Below, in pieces: positions 8,661 to 16,935 of a stretch of DNA of 64,000 bases (position 1 is its first letter; every line of letters begins with the position of its first letter). The notes beneath the pieces were generated by a model. That model was not told the DNA's origin, searched no databases, and worked only from the letters and a program-made list of their open reading frames with translations. The translations under genes were made by a program, and so were the position numbers. The stretch is from JABDBL01 sp963845445 (lineage in GTDB: Bacteria > Cyanobacteriota > Vampirovibrionia > Obscuribacterales > Obscuribacteraceae), in NCBI GenBank assembly GCA_963845445.1, contig CAWJSE010000002.1, positions 2,914,001 through 2,978,000 on the forward strand. The letters run 5' to 3'.

Positions 8661-8804
8661 ATGGCACCGGTCAACGCTCAGCGGCCGCAGGAGCTCGTCA
8701 TCGCGATCCGGATGAATGAGTGCTTGCTCCTGGTGCGGACGCTCGTCGGTACCCATGCCACTTTCCGCAACGGGGTCTTGGTTCTCCCAGGCGGCAAAGT
8801 CTGA
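8661..8804 (+). pseudogene. Remnant (47 codons) of a dUTPase-like gene
   Basis: ATG 8661 opens 47 codons ending FRNGVLVLPGGKV, which matches the C-terminal end RNGILVLPGAEV of the protein at 2714-3742; the bases after both stops also match (GAGCAGA/TAAGCAGA, TCGG). The preceding residues do not match well, and no dUTPase core remains. Together with leader B this marks a decayed second copy of that gene. A functional micropeptide is possible but not supported by a good ribosome site. Confidence 0.6.
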
Positions 8805-8923
8805 GCAGATTCGGTTTGCCGACTGCCAAATCGTCACCACCCTGTACTCGAGCGGGCATCGCCTTGTTCGGGTATTTCATCGATCGAAATACAACGCGTA
8901 GGCAACGCATCAAGGACAACAAG

Positions 8924-9794
8924 ATGAAGCAAATCGTTCCTCCCCATCAAGAAGTCACAGGAGATCTCGCGCCGGATTTTGCAGCGGACTTTGCTGAGAC
9001 CATTGCCCGCTTGATCGGCATCAGCCGAGAAGCAGCGGAGGTGCCGTCCGAAGTCTGGAAGCAGGTCATGCTCCTAGCGGGAGATTACATTGCTGGCTAC
9101 CGGCTGTTGTGGGCCACATCGAAACTCGCGCATCGCCTTCGTGGGCGGGAGCGCGCGTCCGTTGGATCTCGCCAGGAAGCGGAATCTCTACTGGCATTCG
9201 ATGATGGGTGAACTCGGCTATAGTTTGGCTAAGGCAGGCTATGTGGTTGTCACTGGCGGCACGCCTCCTCGGAGCTTGATGGCGGCAGTAATCGATGGAG
9301 CGCTCCGCTACCCGATGGCACAATATGTCTGCCTCGACATCAGCATTCCTAACGGAGATGGAGCTGGCTTGGTTGCTGGCGCGCCATTCCACCGCTTTGC
9401 GTCCCTCGATCCGAGAGAAGCGGTGGCATGGTCCTGGGCGGATTATCTGGCCTTTGGTCCTGGGGCTTTCGGGTCCAAGGCCGAAATTTTTCGCGCTGCC
9501 ACATACACTCAGCTCCAGCACAAGGTGAACGTGCCAATCCATCTCATTTGCCCGGATTTCTGGAAACTTGAGATGCAGCACTTGCGCATGACTCGTGACG
9601 AAGGGCTTCTGCCGAACAAATACCTCCGCGTGATTCATGCCACCAAGTTCAACACTCTTGCAGGCGTGCGCCGGCATGTTACTCAGGTGACAGGCAAGAT
9701 CGACCGCCGGCGGAAGAATGAACCCCGCCTCTTGCGCTTGCCGATGGCGGAAAGCGATTTCGCGGGGTTGAACTCAACGCCCCTGAGAGCCTGA
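8924..9794 (+). pseudogene. LOG/SLOG-like Rossmann protein with a frame break
   Basis: Two overlapping frames appear to be one gene. Frame one (ATG 8924) gives MKQIVPPHQEVTGDLAPDF to about LLWATS; frame two, from about 9110, gives SRIAFVGGSARP, then LAKAGYVVVTGGTPPRSLMA, resembling the N-terminal strands and nucleotide loop of LOG-type proteins. One extra base between about 9090 and 9130 explains the break. The canonical PGGxGTxxE motif is not seen, so cytokinin-LOG activity is doubtful; a nucleotide-binding SLOG role is more cautious. A fragment of a sister copy lies at 3969-4085. The break may be real or an assembly error. Confidence 0.55.
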
Positions 9795-9818
9795 AACAGG
9801 AGAAGAAGCCCCATTCCC

Positions 9819-9858
9819 AGTCCCGGTGTATTCGCTCAGCGGTGCTCCGGGACTTTTC
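9819..9858 (+). terminator. Terminator after the LOG-like gene
   Basis: AGTCCCGG (9819-9826) pairs with CCGGGACT (9847-9854), followed by TTTCC. The following ~130 bases up to the antitoxin gene show no gene. Confidence 0.7.
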
Positions 9859-10010
9859 CATTTGTATAGATCTTTTTGCTTTGTTTTTAGTTTTAATGAT
9901 TCAGTCAAAGCTGCGCCTGCGGCATATCCTCGCTCGCTATGCGAACTCTGGTATTCCGCGGCGCTCTTTTTATTGGGGCTCAGAACAAGACCAACTCCGG
10001 CATGTTGGGT

Positions 10011-10286
10011 TCAGGCGGCTTTGCCTGTCTTTTTTACTGCAGTCGCGTCTTTTAAAATCGAAAGAGCTTCTTGATAAACAATAAACTTGATCATGGTTTG
10101 ATAAGGCACACCCATTATATTTGCAGCGCGCTTTACGGTTTCTAATTGATCTTTGCCCCAACGAAAAGTTACACGGGCTGCTTCAATTTCAGCATCAGAT
10201 TCAGCAGTCATTTTTTCAACTTTTTTTACTAATTCGGCTGGCATTTTGTACTCACCGAGATCTGTATAATTGCGTCGCTTTTTCAT
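10011..10286 (-). CDS. CopG/BrnA-like antitoxin
   Basis: 91 residues. A charged N-terminal half (EYKMPAELVKKVEKM) is followed by ARVTFRWGKDQLETVKRAANIMGVPYQTMIKFIV, which fits an RHH/CopG DNA-binding fold: strand, helix, turn, helix. It lies 12 bases downstream of a small gene on the same strand (10299-10544). The order toxin then antitoxin matches BrnTA-like and HigBA-like systems. Predicted antitoxin and autoregulator. Confidence 0.65.
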   Translation of the reverse strand: MKKRRNYTDLGEYKMPAELVKKVEKMTAESDAEIEAARVTFRWGKDQLETVKRAANIMGVPYQTMIKFIVYQEALSILKDATAVKKTGKAA

Positions 10287-10298
10287 TTTGGTAGTCCT

Positions 10299-10544
10299 CT
10301 AAGTAATTCTAAAACAAGAAACAAGCATGATTACTTTTTGTTTTTTATTAATCCAAAACCAATGGATACCGTGAGTTTCTGAATGATTTTCAAAGCGCTG
10401 AAATTGTTCGTTCCATTCTGGTTCAGTCGCAAAAAAGACATCTAGAGCATCATCGATAGTGGTGAGATGTCTTGCATAGATGTGGAGTAAATCTGGGAAA
10501 TCCTCTTCATACTTAAATACGAATTTTATGCCATTTTCAAACAC
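10299..10544 (-). CDS. Putative BrnT-like toxin partner
   Basis: 81 residues with a compact alpha/beta look: YARHLTTIDDALDVFFATEP resembles the BrnT strand-helix (RHGVSFEEAxxVF), and HWFWINKKQKVIMLVSCFRI resembles its last two strands. No firm catalytic set can be named. The tight spacing to a CopG-like antitoxin gene is the best support for a toxin role. It could instead be an unrelated small partner protein. Confidence 0.45.
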   Translation of the reverse strand: MFENGIKFVFKYEEDFPDLLHIYARHLTTIDDALDVFFATEPEWNEQFQRFENHSETHGIHWFWINKKQKVIMLVSCFRIT

Positions 10545-10670
10545 ATGTTTAAATCTAGGCGCTATCTAAGTCTCAAGTTAAAGTGACCAATATATTATAT
10601 CTTATAAGATGGCATATGTCCATACTATTGCCAGATGTCACCAGGATCACCAGAAATGGAAAAACACCTA

Positions 10671-10720
10671 TTATTTTAGTGACAAAACAGCCTTCAAAGC
10701 CAAGTCTATTTCCTCCAACA
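10671..10720 (-). pseudogene. Second copy of a mazF 3' tail
   Basis: The minus strand reads LEEIDLALKAVLSLK and stop, nearly identical to the tail at 6233-6281; about 40 bases are shared with very few changes. Upstream sequence does not continue the MazF frame convincingly. Apart from this relic, 10545-10940 shows no gene. Confidence 0.65.
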
Positions 10721-10940
10721 TCAATTTCTGACTTTTGCGTGAATAAGATAACTGAATGGTTATGCTTCGAAAAGTATGCTCTAAAGGCAACCCGTATTGC
10801 ACATAGCGCTACTAAACGCAAAACTACTTGCGTTTAGTTTAATAACAAAAGGAAAAAGCTTAGTGAATAGTGAAATACTCGAACCTCGTTGAATAGAAAG
10901 ACGCCTAAGGTAAATTGACATTTGGAACATCAAGTAAGTA

Positions 10941-11510
10941 CTATTTCAAAACAATTTTTTCGCCATCAAAACTGTCTATGGAGGCCAAAGATTCTATTGG
11001 TACTTCGAGATTAGCTAATTGAGTCCGCCCACCAGCATATGCCTTTTCAATAACCGCACCTATTCCAATCAGCAAAGCTCCGCTTTGTTTAATTAACAAA
11101 GCAAGGGCTCTGAACGTTCTTGCTGAAGAAAGGAAATCATCGATTATAAGCACCCGATCCTCTGGCAGCAAATATTCTGAAGACACTAAAAGCTCAACAG
11201 GTTTTTGGTGAGTTGGCGAAGTAGAAAAAGCTCGAAATGGATTTTTGCCCATAGTAATAGGCTGATTCTTGCGAGCAAAAACAATTGGTACTTCTAAAAC
11301 AATACCCGTGGCTAATGCGGGAGCTATACCACTAGCTTCGGCAGTAAGTATTTTTGTGGGATTAGTATGCCTGAAGCGCCGTGCAAATTCTTCGCCTATA
11401 CTCTGCATCAGCATCGGATCAATCTGGTGATTCATAAACGAATCAACTTTCAAAACACCTTTGCCCAGGTGCTGCGCATCACTTTGAACCCGTTCTTTTA
11501 AAATTTGCAT
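10941..11510 (-). CDS. xpt: Xanthine phosphoribosyltransferase
   Basis: 189 residues, the usual length of Xpt. FMNHQIDPMLMQSIGEEF, TKILTAEASGIAPAL, VPIVFARKNQP and the PRPP-binding motif RVLIIDDFLSSARTF are all present. It converts xanthine and PRPP to XMP in purine salvage, in the cytoplasm. No purine riboswitch is visible upstream on the minus strand. Backbone codon use. It stands alone between a toxin-antitoxin region and a G+C-rich island. Confidence 0.93.
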   Translation of the reverse strand: MQILKERVQSDAQHLGKGVLKVDSFMNHQIDPMLMQSIGEEFARRFRHTNPTKILTAEASGIAPALATGIVLEVPIVFARKNQPITMGKNPFRAFSTSPTHQKPVELLVSSEYLLPEDRVLIIDDFLSSARTFRALALLIKQSGALLIGIGAVIEKAYAGGRTQLANLEVPIESLASIDSFDGEKIVLK

Positions 11511-11529
11511 TTGTTCTTTGCCTTCGGCT

Positions 11530-11960
11530 CATCTAAAGCTTAGCGCGGTCAAGGCAATTTCTACAAATTCTAAGAACAGCCTAATGGCATTAGTTTACCT
11601 AACGCTCTCAACCCCCTCGCAGTAAGTCTCCTAGAAAGTAAGCCATTTGCCCAAACGACGCGGTCTTGCCAAGAAGAACTGTCAGACCTAGCGCAAATTG
11701 CACTAACCCGGACATATCAATTTAATATATGGGACTCGGTTATCCTTCTTTAAGATCCTTGATTTCGGAGCATTAAAGAGCGGCATTGCCAGAAGTCCCC
11801 CCTTGACTATGCTCTGGCTGAAAATGCAGGATTAATTCGTTGTTCGTGATTCTCTAACCCCCAAGGTACCCTCTCAAAGCTTTGCTGTTTTTACCCCTTC
11901 CATTGCTGAAGCGTATTGGTGCGCTCCAGATGTCCCTGGCCCAGAGAGTGAGGAACTCAG
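11530..11960. other. Non-coding stretch before the deaminase gene
   Basis: No gene is seen. It begins with a TTAGCGCGGTC element on the AT-rich side and contains a hairpin, GCCAGA (about 11788) with TCTGGC (about 11817). It probably serves as promoter and leader for the deaminase gene. Confidence 0.4.
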
Positions 11961-12644
11961 ATGACTCAGAGAATCTCTTCCGTCGTCACGTCCATGCAGT
12001 TCCATCTGCCGCACTGGATCGATCTCTTCATCCAGAACCTGCCCACGTATCTGCCCGATGTCGAGAAGCAGATGGATCTGGCTATCGAATTGTCCTCTCT
12101 AAATGTCCGGCACAACACCGGCGGGCCATTCGGTGCCATCGTAGTTGAGGAGGAGAGCGGACTGATCGTCTCGCTCGGTGTAAACCTTGTCGTCCCGTGC
12201 AATTGCTCCGGGCTTCACGGCGAAGCGACCGCACTCTGGCTGGCGCAACAGCAAATCGGCAGCTTCGATCTCGGTGCCCCGGGAGCGCCCCGACGGAAGC
12301 TCGTGACTAGCGCGGCACCTTGCGTGCAGTGCTTAGGCATGATCCACTGGTCCGGCGTTTGGGGAGTGGCTATCGCGGCCACCAAGGAAGATGTCGAGGA
12401 GTCTACGGGATTCGATGAAGGTCCCATCCACCCGCAGTGGAGGCAAGAGCTCGCGCGCATGGGCATCAGCCTGGAGGAAGAAGTGCAGCGCAACAAGGCG
12501 GTCGCGGTGCTCAGGAAATACAAAGCCGAAGGCGGCTACATTTACCAGGGCCGCGGCGCGTGTCGCCCTCCCGAGGGCACCACCGAAGTTGAGATCGAGA
12601 GAACCCCTGGTGGCTTTCCGCGTCGCTTGGAGAGCTTTACTTGA
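11961..12644 (+). CDS. Cytidine/deoxycytidylate-type nucleoside or base deaminase
   Basis: 227 residues from ATG 11961 behind GAGGAA. The zinc deaminase signature is complete: HGEATAL near residue 90 gives the His and catalytic Glu, and APCVQCLGMIHWSG near residue 115 gives the two Cys. GGPFGAIVVEEE is the entry strand. The arrangement is closest to guanine deaminase/TadA-like enzymes (COG0590), but a long C-terminal region (residues 150-227) is unusual. TadA itself is encoded elsewhere (38546-39016), so this is a paralogue, possibly acting on free bases or nucleosides. Single-gene G+C-rich unit with its own terminator. Confidence 0.8.
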   Translation: MTQRISSVVTSMQFHLPHWIDLFIQNLPTYLPDVEKQMDLAIELSSLNVRHNTGGPFGAIVVEEESGLIVSLGVNLVVPCNCSGLHGEATALWLAQQQIGSFDLGAPGAPRRKLVTSAAPCVQCLGMIHWSGVWGVAIAATKEDVEESTGFDEGPIHPQWRQELARMGISLEEEVQRNKAVAVLRKYKAEGGYIYQGRGACRPPEGTTEVEIERTPGGFPRRLESFT

Positions 12645-12665
12645 CCGGTAGGCTCCGCGTCTCGT

Positions 12666-12700
12666 CCCCGGACCGATCCTTCCTTCGGTCCGGGGCTGTT
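12666..12700 (+). terminator. Hairpin after the deaminase gene
   Basis: CCCCGGACCGA (12666-12676) pairs with TCGGTCCGGGG (12685-12695). Eleven perfect pairs; the T-rich sequence follows a few bases later. Confidence 0.75.
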
Positions 12701-12757
12701 ACAACATTTCTCTTTATCGGTCAAAATAGAGAGTGACTGATGCGAGCTGCGAAGACG

Positions 12758-12815
12758 GCTCGGAATACACCAGCCTAGCCAGCGAGGTGCTTTCCGAGCT
12801 TTCTTACTTTTTGCG
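12758..12815 (+). terminator. Second hairpin with T-rich tail
   Basis: GCTCGGAA (12758-12765) pairs with TTCCGAGC (12792-12799), followed by TTTCTTACTTTTTG. It marks the right edge of the deaminase island before the AT-rich toxin-antitoxin genes. Confidence 0.5.
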
Positions 12816-12885
12816 CCTTTATCAGTGTTTTATGCTAAAATTATGACTATAGCAATGCGACCATAGTAACTCTAGGCTCTAAACT

Positions 12886-13149
12886 ATGCACATAGGATCC
12901 AATAAAAATAAAGAGAGAGCCGAAAACTATATTGGTGCTGGTCAATTTAAAACTCACTGTCTACAGCTAATTGACCAGGTCCAGCAAAGCCGCAAACCCT
13001 TAGTGATAACCAAGCACGGCAAACCATTAGCCAAGCTCATACCATTTGACGAGGAGCCCCCAACCCTTTATGGCTCTATGAAAGGGACTGTAATTATCCA
13101 TGGCGACATTATCGAAAGCACAGGCGAAGCCTGGGAAGCCGATAAATGA
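12886..13149 (+). CDS. Phd/YefM-family antitoxin
   Basis: 87 residues. GAGQFKTHCLQLIDQVQ and RKPLVITKHGKPLAKLIPF are the standard Phd fold; the tail (LYGSMKGTVIIHGDIIESTGEAWEA) is the toxin-binding part usual in Phd-VapC pairs. Its stop codon overlaps the start of the PIN-domain gene, a classic two-gene operon. Expected to neutralise the PIN toxin and repress its own promoter. Confidence 0.85.
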   Translation: MHIGSNKNKERAENYIGAGQFKTHCLQLIDQVQQSRKPLVITKHGKPLAKLIPFDEEPPTLYGSMKGTVIIHGDIIESTGEAWEADK

Positions 13150-13584
13150 AAACGCAACCAGAGCTGTCTTCTGGTTTATTACTCGATACCCACATCTGGA
13201 TCTGGCTCTTTGAAGGTGGTCCTCAGATAAATAGCACGCTACAGCGACTTCTGGATCAAGCAGCACAGCAGGCACAATTATTTGTTCCAGCAATTTCTGT
13301 ATGGGAATTGGCCACTTTTGATTGCAAAAAAACGCCTCTCACTAAGCATGCCTTTAAAAGATTGGGTACAAGAAGCGCTATCGAAGCCTGGTATAGTCCT
13401 TTCTCCCCTTTCACCAAATATCTCTATTGAAAGTACAATCTTGCCCGGAACGAATTTACCCAGTGACCCAGCCGATAAAATCATAATAGCCACGGCTCGC
13501 GTAGAAAAGCTTATTCTCATTACCCGCGACCAAAGTATTCATCGTTATGCTAAACAAGGTCACGTCAAAACAGTTAAAGCTTAA
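13146..13584 (+). pseudogene. vapC: PIN-domain toxin (VapC) with a frame break
   Basis: Frame one gives GLLLDTHIWIWLF (first PIN Asp) to FVPAISVWELATF (second acidic residue); frame two then gives IAKKRLSLSMPLKDWV to DPADKIIIATARV, LILITRDQSI, with the later acidic residues. Removing one T from the CTTTTG run at about 13315-13320 would restore WELATLIAKKRL, so the break is one extra base. As read, the toxin would be truncated near residue 94. Either a dead toxin with a live antitoxin, or a sequence error. Confidence 0.75.
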
Positions 13585-13590
13585 CGGCGC

Positions 13591-13645
13591 TAAGCCCATC
13601 CATTTCTGTTTGCTTAAATTCAATTGCCGGATGGGCTTATTGAAA
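13591..13645 (-). pseudogene. Relic of an RHH antitoxin 3' end in a hairpin
   Basis: About 31 bases match the 3' end of the RHH antitoxin gene at 6460-6490 with few changes; the minus strand reads EFKQTEMDGL. The same bases form AAGCCCATCC paired with GGATGGGCTT, so the relic now sits in a terminator-like hairpin after vapC. Confidence 0.5.
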
Positions 13646-13702
13646 TTTGAATAGATTTAATTCATCCTTGCAAATTGAAAGTTTTACTTTTAAAATACAA
13701 GG

Positions 13703-14878
13703 ATGATTATCACTCGTCGGGTTAGAAAAAAAGTAGAAGCAGCGCTGGCTCGTCAGGCAGCAGTAGGAATCATTGGGCCGCGGCAGGTGGGTAAAACAAC
13801 CTTGGCACTAGACATTGCTGAAGGCCGAAAAGCTTTGTATCTTGACCTTGAGTCTCGCGCAGATCGTGACAAGCTTAAAGATCCGGCATTGTTTTTAAAA
13901 GCATATGAAGACAGGCTGGTTATTTTAGACGAAATCCATCGAGTGCCTGAACTGTTTCAAACATTGAGAGGATTGATTGATCAAGGTCGCAGACAAGGAA
14001 AAAAAACCGGGCGCTTTCTGATTTTGGGTTCAGCATCAATTGACTTGCTAAGACAATCGGGAGAAAGTCTGGCCGGGCGAATTGAATATGTCAATATGGG
14101 CCCTTTTGATGTGCTGGAAGTGTCAGAAAACGATAAAACACCCAATCGTCTATGGGTGCGTGGCGGTTTTCCAGAAAGTTATTTGGCTAAAACTGACTTA
14201 GATAGCTTGAAGCTCAGAAAAAGTTTTATCCGTACTTATTTGGAGCGCGACGTGGCACAATTTGGCCCGCGTATACCGGCTGAAACGCTAGAACGACTTT
14301 GGACGATGCTAGCACACAATCAGGCTGCTTTACTGAATGTCTCCAGATTGGCTAGTGGGCTTTCGCTAAGCGCCCCCACGGTTACCACTTATATTGATCT
14401 TCTCTGTGATTTGCTTTTGGTGCGCCGCTTGCCCCCCTTTCATGCTAATACTGGCAAACGTTTAGTAAAATCACCCAAAATCTACATACGAGACAGCGGG
14501 ATAGCTCATGCCCTATTGGGAATCGAAGATTATAATGAATTATGCGGGCATCCAGTGGTAGGAGCGAGCTGGGAAGGTTTTGTAATCGAAAATCTTTTGA
14601 CAGCCGCCCCTGATGAGGCTTTCGCCAGTTTTTATCGCACAGCAACTGGAGCCGAAATTGATTTAATACTCGAACTTCCTGGCAGGCACGGTATTTGGGC
14701 AATCGAAATTAAGCGTGGATTGGCCGCGCGAACCGAAAAAGGTTTTCATTTTGCCTGTAATGATATTAAACCAGATCGCCGCTTTGTGGTTTATTCAGGC
14801 ACCGACTCTTATCCTATAAGCAAAGATCTAGAAGCAATAAGTGTCCAATCGCTTGCCGATATGTTAGCGGCATTATAA
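13703..14878 (+). CDS. AAA-type ATPase with DUF4143 C-terminus (COG1373)
   Basis: 391 residues. Walker A GPRQVGKTTL near residue 25, Walker B RLVILDEIHRVPEL near residue 75, FLILGSAS sensor strand, a winged-helix segment (SAPTVTTYIDLLCDLLLV), the family signature NTGKRLVKSPKIYIRDSG, and a C-terminal AEIDLILE followed by WAIEIKRG that resembles a PD-(D/E)xK core. Distant homologue of the gene at 6894-8159, and likewise adjacent to a toxin-antitoxin pair. Substrate unknown. Confidence 0.85.
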   Translation: MIITRRVRKKVEAALARQAAVGIIGPRQVGKTTLALDIAEGRKALYLDLESRADRDKLKDPALFLKAYEDRLVILDEIHRVPELFQTLRGLIDQGRRQGKKTGRFLILGSASIDLLRQSGESLAGRIEYVNMGPFDVLEVSENDKTPNRLWVRGGFPESYLAKTDLDSLKLRKSFIRTYLERDVAQFGPRIPAETLERLWTMLAHNQAALLNVSRLASGLSLSAPTVTTYIDLLCDLLLVRRLPPFHANTGKRLVKSPKIYIRDSGIAHALLGIEDYNELCGHPVVGASWEGFVIENLLTAAPDEAFASFYRTATGAEIDLILELPGRHGIWAIEIKRGLAARTEKGFHFACNDIKPDRRFVVYSGTDSYPISKDLEAISVQSLADMLAAL

Positions 14879-14976
14879 ACACATGAGCAGTAAAACAATC
14901 ACAGCTAGAAGCTCGTATCTTCTCACCAGGCAAAGATATGCCGACTAAACGAAATATTCTATCTAAGCGAAAGATT

Positions 14977-15102
14977 CTATGGCCAAACCGCAGAATCAAG
15001 CCAATTGCAGAACAAAATCATACTTATCATCAAAACAAAGATAATGCCAGCCCAGCGGATCATGGTCATATCTTCTGGATTCAAAAAATCTTTAAATGAC
15101 AT
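14977..15102 (-). CDS. Small single-pass membrane protein (41 residues)
   Basis: An ORF of 41 codons on the minus strand: MSFKDFLNPEDMTMIRWAG, then IIFVLMISMILFCNW, a clear hydrophobic helix, ending LDSAVWP. It lies 25 bases downstream of the double-pepsin gene on the same strand and could be co-transcribed. No strong Shine-Dalgarno is visible, so expression is uncertain. No family recognised. Confidence 0.35.
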   Translation of the reverse strand: MSFKDFLNPEDMTMIRWAGIIFVLMISMILFCNWLDSAVWP

Positions 15103-15127
15103 ATTAATTTAAAGGCTCATTTTGGAT

Positions 15128-16867
15128 TCATTTTGCTACGAGCAAAGGCTTACTAAGAATTATTCTTTGCCTTTTATAGTCTAAAGTCAAGGCATAATTT
15201 CTCCAGGTAGGATTGCCCAAAATAGCTACTGAGCCGTTAGCCAGCATGCCTGAGGGCTTTTTATCAAAAGCCACCAAAAAACGGGGGTATTCGATAATTT
15301 CATTACCCAGCTTAAGCGTGGTAAACCTACCCGGTGCCACTTGTACTGGTTTGCCATCCAAACCATTGACAGTGTTGTCTGCCGGTACTGATTTATCACC
15401 AATTTGCTTAGCCAATTCATACGGTATAAGACTATAAGCGGCGCCGGTATCAATTAAACAATCTAGCTTTTTGCCATCTAATTGGCCTTCAATCATCATG
15501 GCTGATCCCCCCAAAGTTGGCTTGGCGGGAATAACGCTTACGCTTTGGCGGGGTAGCCCATTATCTGGATTGGCGAAAGTGATTTTCTTATTGGGAAAAT
15601 CAATAGTAACAAGAAACTGACGCAGAATATTTGCACCAAGCATGCCTGCTAAAGTTTTTGTGAGACTGACTTTTTTTAGAGCGCCTAAATCCGCAACCAC
15701 TACGGGAAGATCCTCAAAGGCCAAAGAACCAACCAGCAGACTTTTAAGCTTCATATAGCTCATTGGTACACTGCCTGCCCCAGTCGTTATGGACAAATCC
15801 GACTCTTTTGTTTGCCCGAGTTGAGGAGCAATTGCTTTATCAATTAAACTTTGCGTGGCACCGGTATCAACTACGAATGAATAACCGGCTTTGCCATTAA
15901 TGGCTACGTCAATAATTATCTCTCCGCTAAACATTTGAAAAGGAATAGTGACTGATTGGTTTTTGGCTAATAAAGGTGGATTAGCTTTGGGAGCTTGGAA
16001 GATAGCGTCATTCAAAAGCTCTTCTTTGATTGATGTTAAAACAGTCTCCGATACTTTGGTATTGCCATTATATTCAGTCATTTTGTAAGGAATTGTGCTG
16101 CCTAAAAATGGACGATAGTCATCGTAGTGAAAAGATTTTTTAACTGCCAGGCCTTGCTCTTCCTCTATGCCAATAAATTCTGTGCGCCCAATTAAATGTG
16201 TTTTTTTATCAACATAAACAATAGTGGCTATGCCCTCTGATGTTGTCACTCTCAGCACATCATAAACATTGTTACCAGCGCTCTCTGTTCCCAAATAGTC
16301 AAAACGAGTATTTTTGGAACCAAATCTAAACATCACCTGCAAACCATGCTCAATCTCTTGCCTAGCCATGTCTTGACTGGCCGGGTTATCTTCTATGATT
16401 TCACCATATTGTTTTAGCCAGGAATGCTTGCCATCAAAGCCTCCTATTAAAGGCTCTCCCAGTACGTTCATCTCTTCGCGTATTTTGTCACCTTTATTGA
16501 ATATTTCTATGTCAAAAGTGTTGACTGCTCCGGATAAAGCAGAAATTTGCGTGTATTTGCCATAACCATGGCATCCTTTTTCGTATACTTGCTTAAACTT
16601 ATGCTCACCACCATAGGCATTTAGTGTGTCTTGCACTATCTGTTCGGTTTGAACCTTATCTGCCAGCTTGTCTGTTTTAGCAGGAGCTTTAGTAGGAATG
16701 CCGCCATCATTGACGTTAGCGGCTGCTACGCCGCTTAAAATAGTGGTGCTAGCCAAAATACACAGAAGTGAAAGACTAAACTTAACAGCATAATCAAAGG
16801 CTTTCCAAGAAGATTTCTTAGATGGTTTGGATAACTTACGTCCTATATACATCTTTAATGCATCCAA
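15128..16867 (-). CDS. Exported protein with two pepsin-like (retropepsin-type) aspartyl protease domains
   Basis: 579 residues. A hydrophobic segment at about 28-50 (FSLSLLCILASTTILSGVAAA) is a signal peptide or anchor. Residues about 75-300 form an outer-membrane-lipoprotein-like beta domain. Two retroviral-type aspartyl protease cores follow: VVDTGATQSLID near 340 and LIDTGAAYSLIP near 475, each with a downstream hydrophobic GMLGANILRQF or AILGNPTWRNY strand. Two domains in one chain could form an intramolecular dimer with one catalytic Asp from each. A second protein of this architecture with TPR repeats is at 54447-57038. Substrate unknown; probably periplasmic. Confidence 0.8.
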   Translation of the reverse strand: MDALKMYIGRKLSKPSKKSSWKAFDYAVKFSLSLLCILASTTILSGVAAANVNDGGIPTKAPAKTDKLADKVQTEQIVQDTLNAYGGEHKFKQVYEKGCHGYGKYTQISALSGAVNTFDIEIFNKGDKIREEMNVLGEPLIGGFDGKHSWLKQYGEIIEDNPASQDMARQEIEHGLQVMFRFGSKNTRFDYLGTESAGNNVYDVLRVTTSEGIATIVYVDKKTHLIGRTEFIGIEEEQGLAVKKSFHYDDYRPFLGSTIPYKMTEYNGNTKVSETVLTSIKEELLNDAIFQAPKANPPLLAKNQSVTIPFQMFSGEIIIDVAINGKAGYSFVVDTGATQSLIDKAIAPQLGQTKESDLSITTGAGSVPMSYMKLKSLLVGSLAFEDLPVVVADLGALKKVSLTKTLAGMLGANILRQFLVTIDFPNKKITFANPDNGLPRQSVSVIPAKPTLGGSAMMIEGQLDGKKLDCLIDTGAAYSLIPYELAKQIGDKSVPADNTVNGLDGKPVQVAPGRFTTLKLGNEIIEYPRFLVAFDKKPSGMLANGSVAILGNPTWRNYALTLDYKRQRIILSKPLLVAK

Positions 16868-16935
16868 ATATATTTCTCAGACTTTTATATAGTAACTCTT
16901 ATATTTGAACTTTGCGTAAATAGAAACAATAGATT

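Noticed and set aside
9826..10084. Two overlapping plus-strand frames of ~80 codons after the LOG terminator
   Set aside because: They lie over a terminator and the antisense of an antitoxin gene, with no ribosome site.
11511..11600. Purine riboswitch upstream of xpt
   Set aside because: The conserved three-way junction sequence is not seen on the minus strand before the gene.
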